NCBI RefSeq assembly: GCF_902712855.1
Contig: NZ_LR743507.1
Span: forward strand, 792,001-856,000
Length of the DNA stretch: 64,000 bases
Direction of reading: 5' to 3'
Origin: Variovorax paradoxus
GTDB taxonomy: Bacteria; Pseudomonadota; Gammaproteobacteria; Burkholderiales; Burkholderiaceae_C
In this document: one piece after another, positions 47,258-55,860 of the stretch
Numbering within the stretch: position 1 is the first letter of the stretch
Layout of the letters: every line of letters starts with the position of its first letter
The notes under the pieces: generated by a model
The model's input: the letters and a program-made list of their open reading frames with translations, nothing else
Database searches by the model: none
What the model was told of the DNA's origin: nothing
Translations under genes and position numbers: made by a program

Positions 47258-48235
47258 TCAGTACAGCCCGAGCTGCCGCGTGCGCAGCCGCGCCAGCCCG
47301 AGCAGCGCATCGGTGAACGGCGTCGCCACGCCCGTGAGTTCGCCGAGCTCGCGCACCACGGTCACCAGCGCGTCGAGTTCGACCGAGCGGCCGGCCTCGA
47401 CGTCCTGCAGCATCGAGGTCTTGAATGCGCCGAGCTTCATGGTGACCGCGTGGCGGTCTTCGGGGCTCTGCGTGATCTCGATGCCGATGCGCCGGCCGAT
47501 TTCCTTGGCCTCCAGCATGACGGCCGAGATGAAGCCACGCACGTAGTCGTCGCCCATGATCAGGTCGGTGGTGGCGCCGGTGAGCGCGCTGATCGGGTTC
47601 ACCGTCATGTTGCCCCACAGCTTGAACCACACGTCTTTCTGGATCTGCGGCGACAGCGTGGCGTCGATGCCGGTGCGCTTGAGCAGCTCGACCAGCTTCT
47701 GCACGCGCGGCGTGGCCTCGCCCGAAGGCTCGCCCACGATCAGCCCGTTGCCGAAGTGGTGCCGCACCACGCCCGGCGCGTCGAGCGAGCAGCTGCAATG
47801 CACCACGCAGCCGATCACGTTGCGCGAGGGTATGGCGCGGGCGATGGCGCCCTCGGGGTCGACGGCCGCGAGGCGGTGGCCGGTGATGGCGCCGCCGAAG
47901 CCACCTTCCAGGAACCACCACGGCACGCCGTTCATGGCCACCAGCACGAGCGTGTCGGCGCCGATCAGCGGCCCGATGCGCTCGGCCACGCCGGCGAGCG
48001 CGGGCGCCTTCACGGCGATGACCACCAGATCCTGCACGCCGAGTTCGGCGGGGTCGGCCACCGCATTGACGGGCACGCGCGTACGCACATCGCCCCGCAT
48101 CAATGACAGGCCGTCGCGCTGCAATGCTTCGAGCGTGGCGCCGCGCGCCACCACGTTCAGCCGCTCGCCCGCCTGGGCGAGGCCGACACCGATCCATCCG
48201 CCAATCGCGCCGGCGCCGTAAATACAAATCTTCAT
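47258..48235 (-). CDS. 2-dehydropantoate 2-reductase family enzyme
   Basis: This 325-residue NADPH-dependent enzyme has the Rossmann motif GAGAIGG at 7-13 and the catalytic-lysine segment KDVWFKLWGNMTVNPISALT. Family members include PanE, which makes pantoate, but many homologues in catabolic operons act on other 2-oxo acids. Here it ends a run of minus-strand catabolic genes, 18 bases after a class II aldolase, so a catabolic role in that pathway is as likely as vitamin B5 synthesis. Confidence 0.85.
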   Translation of the reverse strand: MKICIYGAGAIGGWIGVGLAQAGERLNVVARGATLEALQRDGLSLMRGDVRTRVPVNAVADPAELGVQDLVVIAVKAPALAGVAERIGPLIGADTLVLVAMNGVPWWFLEGGFGGAITGHRLAAVDPEGAIARAIPSRNVIGCVVHCSCSLDAPGVVRHHFGNGLIVGEPSGEATPRVQKLVELLKRTGIDATLSPQIQKDVWFKLWGNMTVNPISALTGATTDLIMGDDYVRGFISAVMLEAKEIGRRIGIEITQSPEDRHAVTMKLGAFKTSMLQDVEAGRSVELDALVTVVRELGELTGVATPFTDALLGLARLRTRQLGLY

Positions 48236-48253
48236 GAGCTCAGTCGCTTCGGT

Positions 48254-49054
48254 TCAGTTGCGGTACGAGGGGTCGATGCGGTCCACCTGCCGCACCAGCG
48301 CGTTGAACACGTCCTGCCCGGCGCCGTGCTCGGGGCTGAACTGCAGCGCGTCGCGCGTGCAGCGCTGCGCGATCTCCTCGCTCACCGGAATGGCCGCGCC
48401 CATCGAGAAGGTCGCCATCTGGATCTCGCAGGCGCGCTGCAGCGTCCACAGGATCGCGAAGGTCTGCGGCAGCGTCTGGCCCCAGGCCAACAGGCCGTGG
48501 TTGCGCAGGATCACCGCGTTGCGGTCGCCGATGCTCTTGAGCAGGCGCGGGCCTTCGTCGGCGTGGATGGTGATGCCCTCGAAGTCGTGGTACGCCACCA
48601 TGCCGTGCAGTTGCGCGGTGTAGAAGTTGGTCTGCTGCAGGCCGCCCTGCAGGCAGGCCACGGCCACGCCGGCGGTGGTGTGCGTGTGCATCACGCAGTG
48701 CGCGCCGGGCAGTCCGTCGTGGATGGCCGCATGCACCGTGAAACCGGCCGGGTTCACCGGGTAGGTCGAGCCGTCGAGCACCTTGCCCTGCAGGTCGATC
48801 TTCACCAGGTTGCTGGCCGTGACCTCGCTGTAGTGCAGGCCGAAGGGGTTGATGAGGAACTGCTTCTCGCCGCCCGTCACGCTGTCGGGCAACCGCACCG
48901 TGATGTGGTTGTAGATCATCTCGACCCAGCCCAGCATCGCGAACACGCGGTAGCAGGCTGCGAGCTCTTCGCGCGCGGCGCGTTCGTCGGGATGGATCGA
49001 GGGATGGACCAGGGCCGACGCGGACGACGGCGTGGTGGTGGCGAGAGGGGTCAT
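48254..49054 (-). CDS. Class II aldolase/adducin family protein
   Basis: This 266-residue protein has the metal-binding pattern of class II aldolases: HTHTTAGVAVA (His-x-His), an upstream acidic residue in the same domain, and a third histidine in AQLHGMVAYHD. Relatives include fuculose-phosphate aldolase and decarboxylating variants. The substrate is unknown. The ATG at 49054 has AAGGAAC upstream. It is next to a reductase of the PanE family and downstream of repeat copy D. Confidence 0.85.
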   Translation of the reverse strand: MTPLATTTPSSASALVHPSIHPDERAAREELAACYRVFAMLGWVEMIYNHITVRLPDSVTGGEKQFLINPFGLHYSEVTASNLVKIDLQGKVLDGSTYPVNPAGFTVHAAIHDGLPGAHCVMHTHTTAGVAVACLQGGLQQTNFYTAQLHGMVAYHDFEGITIHADEGPRLLKSIGDRNAVILRNHGLLAWGQTLPQTFAILWTLQRACEIQMATFSMGAAIPVSEEIAQRCTRDALQFSPEHGAGQDVFNALVRQVDRIDPSYRN

Positions 49055-49101
49055 TGCAGTTCCTTTCAAACAACTTGCCCATCGCGCCTGGCTGTCATCC
49101 T

Positions 49102-49200
49102 TCCCTTCGCGGGAAACACCGCGGAACCAGCTTCGCCGGGCCGCTGGTGTTGCCGCTTGAGGGGGATTCGGCTGCACGAAGTGAGCAGGAAACGGGGTGG
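49102..49200 (+). repeat. Intergenic repeat copy D (diverged)
   Basis: The hairpin lies at 49115-49151: AACACC/GGTGTT, GCGG/CCGC, and a tip of CCAGC/GCCGG with one A/C mismatch. The right half has drifted (GCTGCACGAAGTGAGCAGGAAACGGGG). It ends 2 bases before the Bug gene stop at 49203, so it flanks the 3' side of that minus-strand gene. Confidence 0.75.
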
Positions 49201-49202
49201 GC

Positions 49203-50195
49203 CTAGCCCTCCGCGGTGAAGCCGACCTCTTTGACGATCGGCGCCCACTTGGCAGTGTCCTTCTTCAGCAGATCGGTCAGCTCGGCGGGCGTGGAAGACA
49301 TCGCTTCCAGGCCGAAGGTGCCGAGGCCGTCGATCACGTCCTTCTGCGCGAGCGCGTTCTTCATGGCGGTGTTCAGCTTCGCCACCAGTTCGGGCGAGGC
49401 CTTGGCCGGCAGGAAGAAGGCGAACCATTCGCTGTGCGCCATGTTCTGCAGGCCCTGTTCGCCGAAGGTGGGCACGTCGGGCGCGAAGCGGCTGCGCTTG
49501 GCACCCGACACGCCCAGGATGCGCACCTTGCCGGTCTGCAGGTGCTGCGTGATGTCGCCGATCGGGCCCGACACCGCCGAGATGTTGCTGCCCAGCAGGT
49601 CGAGCATGGCAGGCTGCGTGCCGCGGTAGGCCGCGTGCTTGAGCTCGACGCCGCCCTTCTTGCCCAGCAGCGCGCCGATGAAGTGCGGCGTGGAGCCCGC
49701 GGCAGGGGAGCCGAAGTTGGCGCCGGCCGGATTGGCCTTGGCCCAGGCCAGGAATTCGGGCACCGTCTTCACGCTGGCCGGCACGGCCGGGCCCACGGCG
49801 AAGCCGAAGTCGAAGATGCAGGCCAGGCTCACCGGCGTGATGTCGGCCATCGGGTCGTACGGCAGCTTCTTGTAGATGTGCGGGTAGATCGTGAGGATCG
49901 AGGTCGGCGTCTGCAGGATGGTGCTGCCGTCGGCCGGGCGGCCCTTCACGTAACTCACGGCGATCTGGCCGCCCGCGCCGGTGCGGTTCTCGACCACCGC
50001 CGTCTTCGCATATTCGGGGCTGAGCTTCAGCGCCAGGCGCCGGCAGGTGGTGTCCGACGTGCCGCCGGCCGCGAAGCCGGTGACGATGGTCGCGGTCTCG
50101 ATGGTCGTCGCCTGCGCGAAGACGTTGTGGCCCAGGCTGGCCATCAAGGCCGAGGCACTGGTGGTCTGCAGGATCTGGCGGCGCGTGATGCTCAT
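49203..50195 (-). CDS. Bug/TctC family solute-binding protein
   Basis: This 330-residue periplasmic binding protein belongs to the Bug family of tripartite tricarboxylate-transporter receptors. The N-terminus has a Tat-like or Sec signal (MSITRRQILQTTSASALMAS, cleavage near AQA). Typical motifs are VTGFAAGGTSDTTCRRLALK, VENRTGAGGQIA and LPYDPMADITPV. TctA and TctB are not adjacent, which is normal for Bug proteins. The ligand is probably a carboxylate used by the neighbouring dehydratase or aldolase pathway; this is from context. Confidence 0.9.
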   Translation of the reverse strand: MSITRRQILQTTSASALMASLGHNVFAQATTIETATIVTGFAAGGTSDTTCRRLALKLSPEYAKTAVVENRTGAGGQIAVSYVKGRPADGSTILQTPTSILTIYPHIYKKLPYDPMADITPVSLACIFDFGFAVGPAVPASVKTVPEFLAWAKANPAGANFGSPAAGSTPHFIGALLGKKGGVELKHAAYRGTQPAMLDLLGSNISAVSGPIGDITQHLQTGKVRILGVSGAKRSRFAPDVPTFGEQGLQNMAHSEWFAFFLPAKASPELVAKLNTAMKNALAQKDVIDGLGTFGLEAMSSTPAELTDLLKKDTAKWAPIVKEVGFTAEG

Positions 50196-50226
50196 GGTGT
50201 CTCTCTCCGGACTTGGTTATGGGGGA

Positions 50227-51963
50227 TCAGGACTCGTCGCGCAGCCAGGTGACTGCGCCCGAGTGGGTCACCGCGCCCTGGTGGGCAGGGCGCACGGTGA
50301 GCGCGTATTTTTCCAACAAACCCCCTTTGGGCGCCCCCGCGTTTACCTCACGTCCGGCCAGGCGCGACGCGATCTCCTGCGCCGTCAGCGCCACCGAAAT
50401 GCTGCGCGCCTCGGCCCGCGCATCGATCGCGATCACGTCGCCGTCGCGCAGCGCCGCGATGGGGCCGCCGTCGGCCGCCTCGGGGCCCGCATAGCCGATG
50501 CACAGGCCGCGCGTGGCGCCCGAGAAGCGCCCGTCGGTCAGCAGCGCCACCTTGTCGCCCATGCCCTGGCCGTAGAGCAGGGCGGTGATGCCGAGCATCT
50601 CGCGCATGCCGGGGCTGCCCTTGGGGCCTTCGTTGCGGATCACGATCACGTCGCCCGGCTCGTAGCGCCGGTTCTGCACGGCGGTCTGCGCCTGTTCCTC
50701 GGAGTCGAAGACGCGCGCCGGGCCGCGGAACACCAGGCCCTTGAGTCCCGCCGTCTTCAGCAGCGCGCCGTCGGGGCACAGGTTGCCCTTGAGCACCGCC
50801 AGCCCGCCGTCGCGCGTGATCGGGTTGCCGGCCTCGCGCACCACCCGGCCATCGGGCGCCGGCGCTGCGGCCAGTTCCTCGGCCATGGTGCGGCCGGTGA
50901 AGGTGAGCGCGTCGCCGTGCAGGAAGCCCTGCTCCAGCAGCGTGCGCAGGATGACGCCGGCGCCACCGATGTAGAACACGTCGCGCGCCAGGTACTGTCC
51001 GCCAGGGCGCAGGTCGGCGATGAGCGGCGTGCGCGCGAAGATCTCGGCCACGTCGTCGAGGTGGAATTTGATGCCTGCCTCGTGCGCGATGGCCGGCAGG
51101 TGCAGCGCGGCGTTGGTCGAGCCGCCGGTGGCAGACACCACGGCGCAGGCGTTCTCGAGCGCCTTGCGCGTGACGATGTCGCGCGGCAGGGGGCTGTCGC
51201 CCATCACCGCCTTCATGAGGTTCTTCGCGGCGCGGCGCATCAGCGGTGCGCGCTCGCTGAACACGGCGGGCACCATGCTCGAGCCGATGGGCGCCAGGCC
51301 CAGCGCTTCCGACACCATGCCCATCGTGTTGGCGGTGAACTGGCCCGCGCAGGCGCCCGCGGTGGGCAGGCAGGCGCGGCTCATGGCGTCGAGTTCGTCC
51401 GGCGTGGCGGTGCCGGCCAGCACCTTGCCGATGGTCTCGTAGGTGTCGACCACGTTGAGGTCGCGCCCGTCGGGCCCGGGCATCTGCCCCGGCAGCGCCG
51501 AGCCGCCGTGCACGAACACGCTGGGCACGTTGCAGCGCAGCATGCCCATCATCAGCCCGGGCAGGTTCTTGTCGCAGGCGCCGATGGCGAAGATGCCGTC
51601 CCACTGGTGGCCGCGCGTGGAGGCTTCCACGCTGTCGGCGATCAGCTCGCGCGAGATCAGCGAGAAGCGCATGCCCGAATGCGCCATCGTCAGGCCGTCG
51701 CTGATCGACACCACCGGGCATTCGTGCGGCGTGCCGCCGCCGGCGTAGATGCCGGTCTTGGCGTGCTGCGCCTGCTCGCGCAGGTTGAGATTGCACGGGC
51801 TCATCTCGCCGCCGGTGTGGAACACGCCGATGTGCGGGCGAGCGATGTCCTCGTCGTCCTGGCCCAGCGCGTGCAGGAAGCTGCGGGTGGTCGCGCGGAT
51901 CGTGCCTTCGCGGATGGTGGCGGAGCGGAAGCGCTTGGGCGTGGGGTCGGTGGGCGTGGTCAT
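50227..51963 (-). CDS. IlvD/Edd family dehydratase
   Basis: This Fe-S dehydratase of 578 residues has the family cluster cysteines in EMSPCNLNL, FAIGACDKNLPGLMMG and PTAGACAGQFTANTM, and the C-terminal RFSGATRGLCIGYAGPEAAD plus GGLLEKYALTVRPAHQGAVT. It matches dihydroxy-acid dehydratase in length and order, but the family also dehydrates sugar acids. Its neighbours (Bug, HpaI-type aldolase, class II aldolase) are catabolic, so a sugar-acid role is plausible. A branched-chain amino-acid role cannot be excluded. Confidence 0.85.
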   Translation of the reverse strand: MTTPTDPTPKRFRSATIREGTIRATTRSFLHALGQDDEDIARPHIGVFHTGGEMSPCNLNLREQAQHAKTGIYAGGGTPHECPVVSISDGLTMAHSGMRFSLISRELIADSVEASTRGHQWDGIFAIGACDKNLPGLMMGMLRCNVPSVFVHGGSALPGQMPGPDGRDLNVVDTYETIGKVLAGTATPDELDAMSRACLPTAGACAGQFTANTMGMVSEALGLAPIGSSMVPAVFSERAPLMRRAAKNLMKAVMGDSPLPRDIVTRKALENACAVVSATGGSTNAALHLPAIAHEAGIKFHLDDVAEIFARTPLIADLRPGGQYLARDVFYIGGAGVILRTLLEQGFLHGDALTFTGRTMAEELAAAPAPDGRVVREAGNPITRDGGLAVLKGNLCPDGALLKTAGLKGLVFRGPARVFDSEEQAQTAVQNRRYEPGDVIVIRNEGPKGSPGMREMLGITALLYGQGMGDKVALLTDGRFSGATRGLCIGYAGPEAADGGPIAALRDGDVIAIDARAEARSISVALTAQEIASRLAGREVNAGAPKGGLLEKYALTVRPAHQGAVTHSGAVTWLRDES

Positions 51964-52004
51964 CGGGCTGGCGTGAGGCTGGCGAAATGGAGGGGGAAGG
52001 GCGG

Positions 52005-52475
52005 TCAGAACATGCCGTTGGCGTTCGCGGCCGTTTCCGGCACGGGCTGCACCACGTCCCAGTGCTCGACGATCTTGCCGTTCTCCAGCTTGAAGATGTC
52101 GACGATCGCGCTGCCGCGCGTGCCCGGTTCGCGAATCGCGTTCACGTGCAGGATCACGTAGTCGCCGTCGACGAAGCTGCGCTTGATCACGCTGCGCGAA
52201 TTCGGAAACTTCTCGCGCAGGAAGGCGACGAACTTGCGGAACCCCTCGGGGCCGTCGGCCGCGGTGGGGTTGTGCTGCACGTAGCGGCTGCCCACGTACT
52301 GCAGGGCCGCGTCGGCGTCCTTCTGGTTCAGGCCCTTCTCGTAGAAGGCGAGCACGGCCCGGCGGTTGGCTTCCTGCTGGGCCGTGGCGCCCGGCTGGCC
52401 GCCGCCCATGGGCGCGCAGGCGCCGAGGAAAAGGGTTGCTGCGGCCGCGAGGGCCGCGAGAGTCGTGCGTTGCAT
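52005..52475 (-). CDS. SnoaL-like lipoprotein
   Basis: This is a 156-residue exported lipoprotein. The signal peptide ends in a lipobox (LFLGAC) and is followed by a Gly/Gln-rich linker. The domain from about 35 onward is a SnoaL/NTF2-like alpha-beta cone (VLAFYEKGLNQKDADAALQY; YVQHNPTAADGPEGFRKF; IVDIFKLENGKIVEHWDVVQ). Such domains may be enzymes or ligand binders. GGAGC precedes the ATG. It lies between ilvD-like and hpaI-like genes on the same strand. Confidence 0.86.
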   Translation of the reverse strand: MQRTTLAALAAAATLFLGACAPMGGGQPGATAQQEANRRAVLAFYEKGLNQKDADAALQYVGSRYVQHNPTAADGPEGFRKFVAFLREKFPNSRSVIKRSFVDGDYVILHVNAIREPGTRGSAIVDIFKLENGKIVEHWDVVQPVPETAANANGMF

Positions 52476-52502
52476 GCGCGGTGCTCCGGTGATTGTGTGA
52501 AC

Positions 52503-53324
52503 TCAGTAACCGTTGGGCGAAGCCGCGCCGGGCGCGGCCTTGTACTTCGCAAGCAGCTGCCTGGCCGCGGCCGCGAGCACGATCGTGTCCACGCCCACCG
52601 CCACGAAGAGCGCGCCGGCCGCCAGCCACTTGCGCGCCTGCTCCTCCGTGGTCGACAGGATGCCCGGCGCCTTGCCGGCCTTGAGGATGCGCGCCACGGC
52701 GTCGGCGATCACGGCCTGCACCTCGGGGTGGTTGGGCTGGCCCACGAAGCCCATCGACGCCGACAGGTCGGCCGGGCCGATGAACACGCCGTCCACGCCC
52801 GGCGTGGCCGCGATGGCGTCGATGTTCTTCATGGCCTCCACCGTCTCGGCCTGCACCAGCAGGCAGGTCTGCGCGTTGGCCTCGTGCAGGTAGTTGGGGT
52901 AGGCCTGCCAGCGCGAGGCGCGTGCCAGCGCGCTGCCCATGCCGCGGATGCCCTCGGGCGGGTAGCGCATGCCCTGCACCAGGCGGGCGGCCTGCTCGGC
53001 GGTGTCGACCATCGGCACCAGCAGCGTCTGCGCGCCGATGTCTAGGTACTGCTTGATCAGCGTGGTGTCGCCCACGGGAATGCGCACGATGGGGTGCGAG
53101 CGCTCGGCGTCGGGCTGGGCCGACCACGTGCTCGAGATGCCCTGCAGCTGAGCGAGCACCGAGCGCACGTCGTTCGGCGCGTGCTCGCCGTCGACCAGCA
53201 GCCAGTCGTAGCCGGTGCCGGCCAGGATCTCGGCCGCATAGCCGTCGGCCAGCCCGACCCACAGGCCGATCTGGGGCTTGCCGGCCGCGAGGGACTGCTT
53301 GAAGGTGTTGATGGGGGTGTGCAT
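52503..53324 (-). CDS. hpaI: 4-hydroxy-2-oxoheptanedioate aldolase HpaI
   Basis: HpaI cleaves 4-hydroxy-2-oxoheptanedioate to pyruvate and succinate semialdehyde, the last step of the homoprotocatechuate meta pathway. The 273-residue protein has DWLLVDGEHAPNDVRSVLAQ with His48, RYPPEGIRGMGSALARASRW and GVFIGPADLSASMG. These match the E. coli enzyme closely. It lies downstream of hpaH, separated by repeat copy E, in the order seen in E. coli hpa clusters. Confidence 0.92.
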   Translation of the reverse strand: MHTPINTFKQSLAAGKPQIGLWVGLADGYAAEILAGTGYDWLLVDGEHAPNDVRSVLAQLQGISSTWSAQPDAERSHPIVRIPVGDTTLIKQYLDIGAQTLLVPMVDTAEQAARLVQGMRYPPEGIRGMGSALARASRWQAYPNYLHEANAQTCLLVQAETVEAMKNIDAIAATPGVDGVFIGPADLSASMGFVGQPNHPEVQAVIADAVARILKAGKAPGILSTTEEQARKWLAAGALFVAVGVDTIVLAAAARQLLAKYKAAPGAASPNGY

Positions 53325-53351
53325 GGTTCAGTCCGGTAGATGGATGGCTGT

Positions 53352-53451
53352 CTTCATTCGTGGAACACCGCGGAACCGGCTTTGCCGGGCCGCAGGTGTT
53401 GCCCCTGGTAGGGAGTTGGCGAAGCGACACGAAGTGCGCGAAGCCTGGGGG
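53352..53451 (+). repeat. Intergenic repeat copy E with hairpin
   Basis: The hairpin lies at 53364-53400: AACACC/GGTGTT, GCGG/CCGC, and CCGGC/GCCGG around TTT. Compared with copy B, the inner pair T-A is C-G here. The right part is nearly identical to copies A-C (GCGACACGAAGTGCGCGAAG, CCTGGGGG). It lies between hpaH and hpaI, 6 bases after the hpaH stop, and could separate their transcript levels. Confidence 0.82.
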
Positions 53452-53457
53452 CGACCT

Positions 53458-54261
53458 TCATACAAAGCGGAAGGAAATCGAACCCAGGGGACCGTAGTCG
53501 GCATGGAAGGTGTCGCCGGGAAGGGCGGTGGTGGGTCGCGTGAACGAGCCGCCGAGCACCACCTCGCCGGCCTCCAGGCATTCGTCCCACGGCGCGAGCT
53601 TGTTCGCCAGCCAGGCCACGCCCGTGGCCGGGTGGTTGAGCACGGCTGCGGCCACGCCCGACTCCTCGATCACGCCGTTCTTGTAGAGCAGCGCGCTGAC
53701 CCAGCGCAGGTCGACCGCGTCGGGCTTCACGGGGCGTCCGCCCATCACGATGCCGGCGTTGGCCGCGTTGTCGGCGATGGTGTCGAACACGCGGCGCATG
53801 GCCTTGGTGTGGCGGTCGAACTGTTCGATGCGCGCATCGATGATCTCGATGGCGGGCACCACGTAGTCGGTGGCGGCCAGCACGTCGAAGATGGTCACGT
53901 TCGGACCCTGCAGCTTCTTCCCGAGCACGAACGCGAGTTCCACCTCGACGCGCGGTGCGATGAAGCGCTTGAACGGGATGTCGCCGCCCTGCTCGAAGAA
54001 CATGTCGTCCAGCAGCGTGCCGTAGTCGGGCTCGTCGATCTGGCTGGACTGCTGCATGGCGCGCGAGGTCAGGCCGATCTTGTGGCCCTTCACGGTGCGG
54101 CCTTCGGCGATCTTGGCCTTTACCCATTCGCGGGAGATGGCGTAGCCGTCCTCGATGGTCATCTCCGGAAAGCGCTTGGAGAAATGCTCGACCTGCACGC
54201 GCGACTTCTCGCTTTCGTGCAGTTCGGCGGCCAGCTTGGCAATGGTGTCGGAAGAGAGCAT
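53458..54261 (-). CDS. hpaH: 2-oxo-hept-3-ene-1,7-dioate hydratase HpaH
   Basis: HpaH adds water to 2-oxohept-3-enedioate to give the HpaI substrate. The 267-residue protein matches the hydratase/decarboxylase fold: GHKIGLTSRAMQQSSQIDEP, PRVEVELAFVLGKKLQGPN and the metal-site segment VPAIEIIDARIEQFDRHTKA. It starts at 54261, 12 bases downstream of hpaF, in the same direction. Repeat copy E follows the stop. Confidence 0.93.
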   Translation of the reverse strand: MLSSDTIAKLAAELHESEKSRVQVEHFSKRFPEMTIEDGYAISREWVKAKIAEGRTVKGHKIGLTSRAMQQSSQIDEPDYGTLLDDMFFEQGGDIPFKRFIAPRVEVELAFVLGKKLQGPNVTIFDVLAATDYVVPAIEIIDARIEQFDRHTKAMRRVFDTIADNAANAGIVMGGRPVKPDAVDLRWVSALLYKNGVIEESGVAAAVLNHPATGVAWLANKLAPWDECLEAGEVVLGGSFTRPTTALPGDTFHADYGPLGSISFRFV

Positions 54262-54273
54262 GGGGGCCTTGGC

Positions 54274-54681
54274 TCAGGTCTTGTTGAACAGGGGATGCAG
54301 GTTGCTGTGCTTGCCGTCGTACACCTGCCCCGGGCTTTCGTCGATCTGCAGCGTGATGCCGATGTGGCGCCTGTCGAAGATCGGCGCGAAGTGCGCGCGC
54401 ACGGCCGCCAGCAGCTCATCGCCGGCCTTCTTCTTCACCGCCTCCGAACGGCCCGCAGCCATGCGCAGGTTGAGGTACACGAAGGCGTAGTCGGCCTTGG
54501 CGTCGGCCACCGCATGGTGCGCGGCCGGGTAGGCCAGCACGCGCGTGCCGCCGATGGGAAACACCGGCTTGGCGGCTTCGTCGCGCTGCGCGAGCATGGT
54601 GTCGGCCAGCGAGCGGCACAGGGCCGACATGTCGGTCTCGGCCTCGATGTTGGGCGTGTAGAGGATCACCAGGTGGGGCAT
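54274..54681 (-). CDS. hpaF: 5-carboxymethyl-2-hydroxymuconate isomerase HpaF
   Basis: HpaF isomerises 5-carboxymethyl-2-hydroxymuconate in the homoprotocatechuate pathway. The 135-residue protein has Pro2, the catalytic base of the tautomerase superfamily after Met removal, and the family segment MPHLVILYTPNIEAETDMSA. A conserved arginine segment follows (LNLRMAAGRSEAVKK). It sits 16 bases downstream of the dioxygenase. Confidence 0.92.
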   Translation of the reverse strand: MPHLVILYTPNIEAETDMSALCRSLADTMLAQRDEAAKPVFPIGGTRVLAYPAAHHAVADAKADYAFVYLNLRMAAGRSEAVKKKAGDELLAAVRAHFAPIFDRRHIGITLQIDESPGQVYDGKHSNLHPLFNKT

Positions 54682-54697
54682 GTGCGGTTCCCGTGCG

Positions 54698-55525
54698 TCA
54701 TTCGATGGACATCGTCGCCGCGGTGCAGGTCACAGCGAAGATCGGGATGGCCTTCATGTGGAAGATCTCGCCCTTGCCGCGCGCGGCAGCGGCCACGCTC
54801 AGGAAGGTGCGGATCTCGAAGCCGCCCTGGCCCGCCTCGCGGTAGGTCGCCTCGTCGTTGTAGGTGTCCTGCGAGAGCAGCGCTTCGCGGTCGTTGGCGC
54901 ACCAGCGGCGCATGAATTCGGCGTCCCACTCCGCATTGACCTTGCCCGAGTCGGGCGTGGCCGGCCAGTGCGAGATGCCGCCCGTGCCCACCAGCGCGAT
55001 GCGCTCGGGTGCCTTGTCGCAGGCGCGGCGCAGCGCCTCGCCGAAGGCCCATGCGCGGTGCAGCGGCGTGAGCGGCGGCCCCTGGCAGTTGATGTTCACG
55101 GGGATGACCTTGGTGTCGAACTTCGGCGTGAGGAAGTTCAGCGGCACCATGATCCCGTGGTCGAACTTCCATTCTTCCGCGTAGGCCACGTCCACCGTCT
55201 GCATCACCTCGCGGATCAGCCGCTGCGACAGCGCGGCGTCGCCGGGAATGGTGTGCTTGCCGATGCCCAGCCACTTCGGGTCCTCGATCGGGCCGTCGTA
55301 GCTGTCGGCCATGCCGATCGCATAGGCCGGCATGTTGTTCATGAAGAAGTTCGCGAAGTGCTCGGCGGCGATCACGATGACCGCGTCGGGCTTCGTCGCG
55401 CGCATCGTCTCGCCGAAGCGATGGAACTGCGCGTGGAACTCGTCCTTCACCGCCGCGTCGGCCAGATGAGCGCGACCTGTGATGCCGGGGGCGTGGCTGC
55501 ACACGCCTGCAAAGACCAAACTCAT
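54698..55525 (-). CDS. Class III extradiol dioxygenase, LigB-like (HpaD role)
   Basis: This is the catalytic subunit of a ring-cleaving dioxygenase of the LigB superfamily, 275 residues. Metal ligands are expected from SHAPG (His11) and AAEHFANFF, with a GISHWPATPDSGK segment like that of gallate and protocatechuate dioxygenases. Position in the hpa operon suggests that it opens homoprotocatechuate, the HpaD step, but its sequence is unlike the E. coli HpaD I know. Its ATG overlaps the stop of a LigA-like gene (ATGA), so it is part of a two-subunit enzyme. Confidence 0.82.
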   Translation of the reverse strand: MSLVFAGVCSHAPGITGRAHLADAAVKDEFHAQFHRFGETMRATKPDAVIVIAAEHFANFFMNNMPAYAIGMADSYDGPIEDPKWLGIGKHTIPGDAALSQRLIREVMQTVDVAYAEEWKFDHGIMVPLNFLTPKFDTKVIPVNINCQGPPLTPLHRAWAFGEALRRACDKAPERIALVGTGGISHWPATPDSGKVNAEWDAEFMRRWCANDREALLSQDTYNDEATYREAGQGGFEIRTFLSVAAAARGKGEIFHMKAIPIFAVTCTAATMSIE

Positions 55526-55857
55526 ACGCCTGCCACCTTTTCGTCCGTGCCGGTCGTCATCGCGTAGATGCCTGCGCGGACCGGACCATATTTGCGCACG
55601 CCCTCGCGCATCGCTTCGAGATAGTCGGCCCATGCGATGCCCAGCAGCGGCGCGAAGTGCATCAGCAGCTGGCCGTTGCAGCCGAGCACGTAGAGCTTGC
55701 CGACGTCGCCGGTGTCGATGGCTTCGCGCTCCTCGTCGTTCAGGTCGTAGCCGCCGAGCAGCGCGGCGCGCGTCTCACCGCCTTCGGCGTAGCGGCGCTG
55801 CACTTCCGGCTCGCGGTTGAGCGCGAACAGAAACTTCTGCATCGCATAGAGGCTCAT
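55522..55857 (-). CDS. LigA-like dioxygenase small subunit
   Basis: This small protein of 111 residues resembles the alpha (LigA) subunit of class III extradiol dioxygenases such as protocatechuate 4,5-dioxygenase. It is helical, with LFALNREPEVQRRYAEG near the start and YVLGCNGQLLMHFAPLLGIA further on. It is directly coupled by ATGA overlap to the LigB-like gene, so the pair should form a heteromeric dioxygenase. Its start is close to the end of the Bug gene. Confidence 0.8.
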   Translation of the reverse strand: MSLYAMQKFLFALNREPEVQRRYAEGGETRAALLGGYDLNDEEREAIDTGDVGKLYVLGCNGQLLMHFAPLLGIAWADYLEAMREGVRKYGPVRAGIYAMTTGTDEKVAGV

Positions 55858-55860
55858 CGT

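Noticed and set aside
54698..55525. Calling the dioxygenase E. coli-type HpaD
   Set aside because: The gene context fits the HpaD step, but the sequence style and the coupled LigA-like subunit point to a LigAB-type enzyme, so no hpaD symbol is given.
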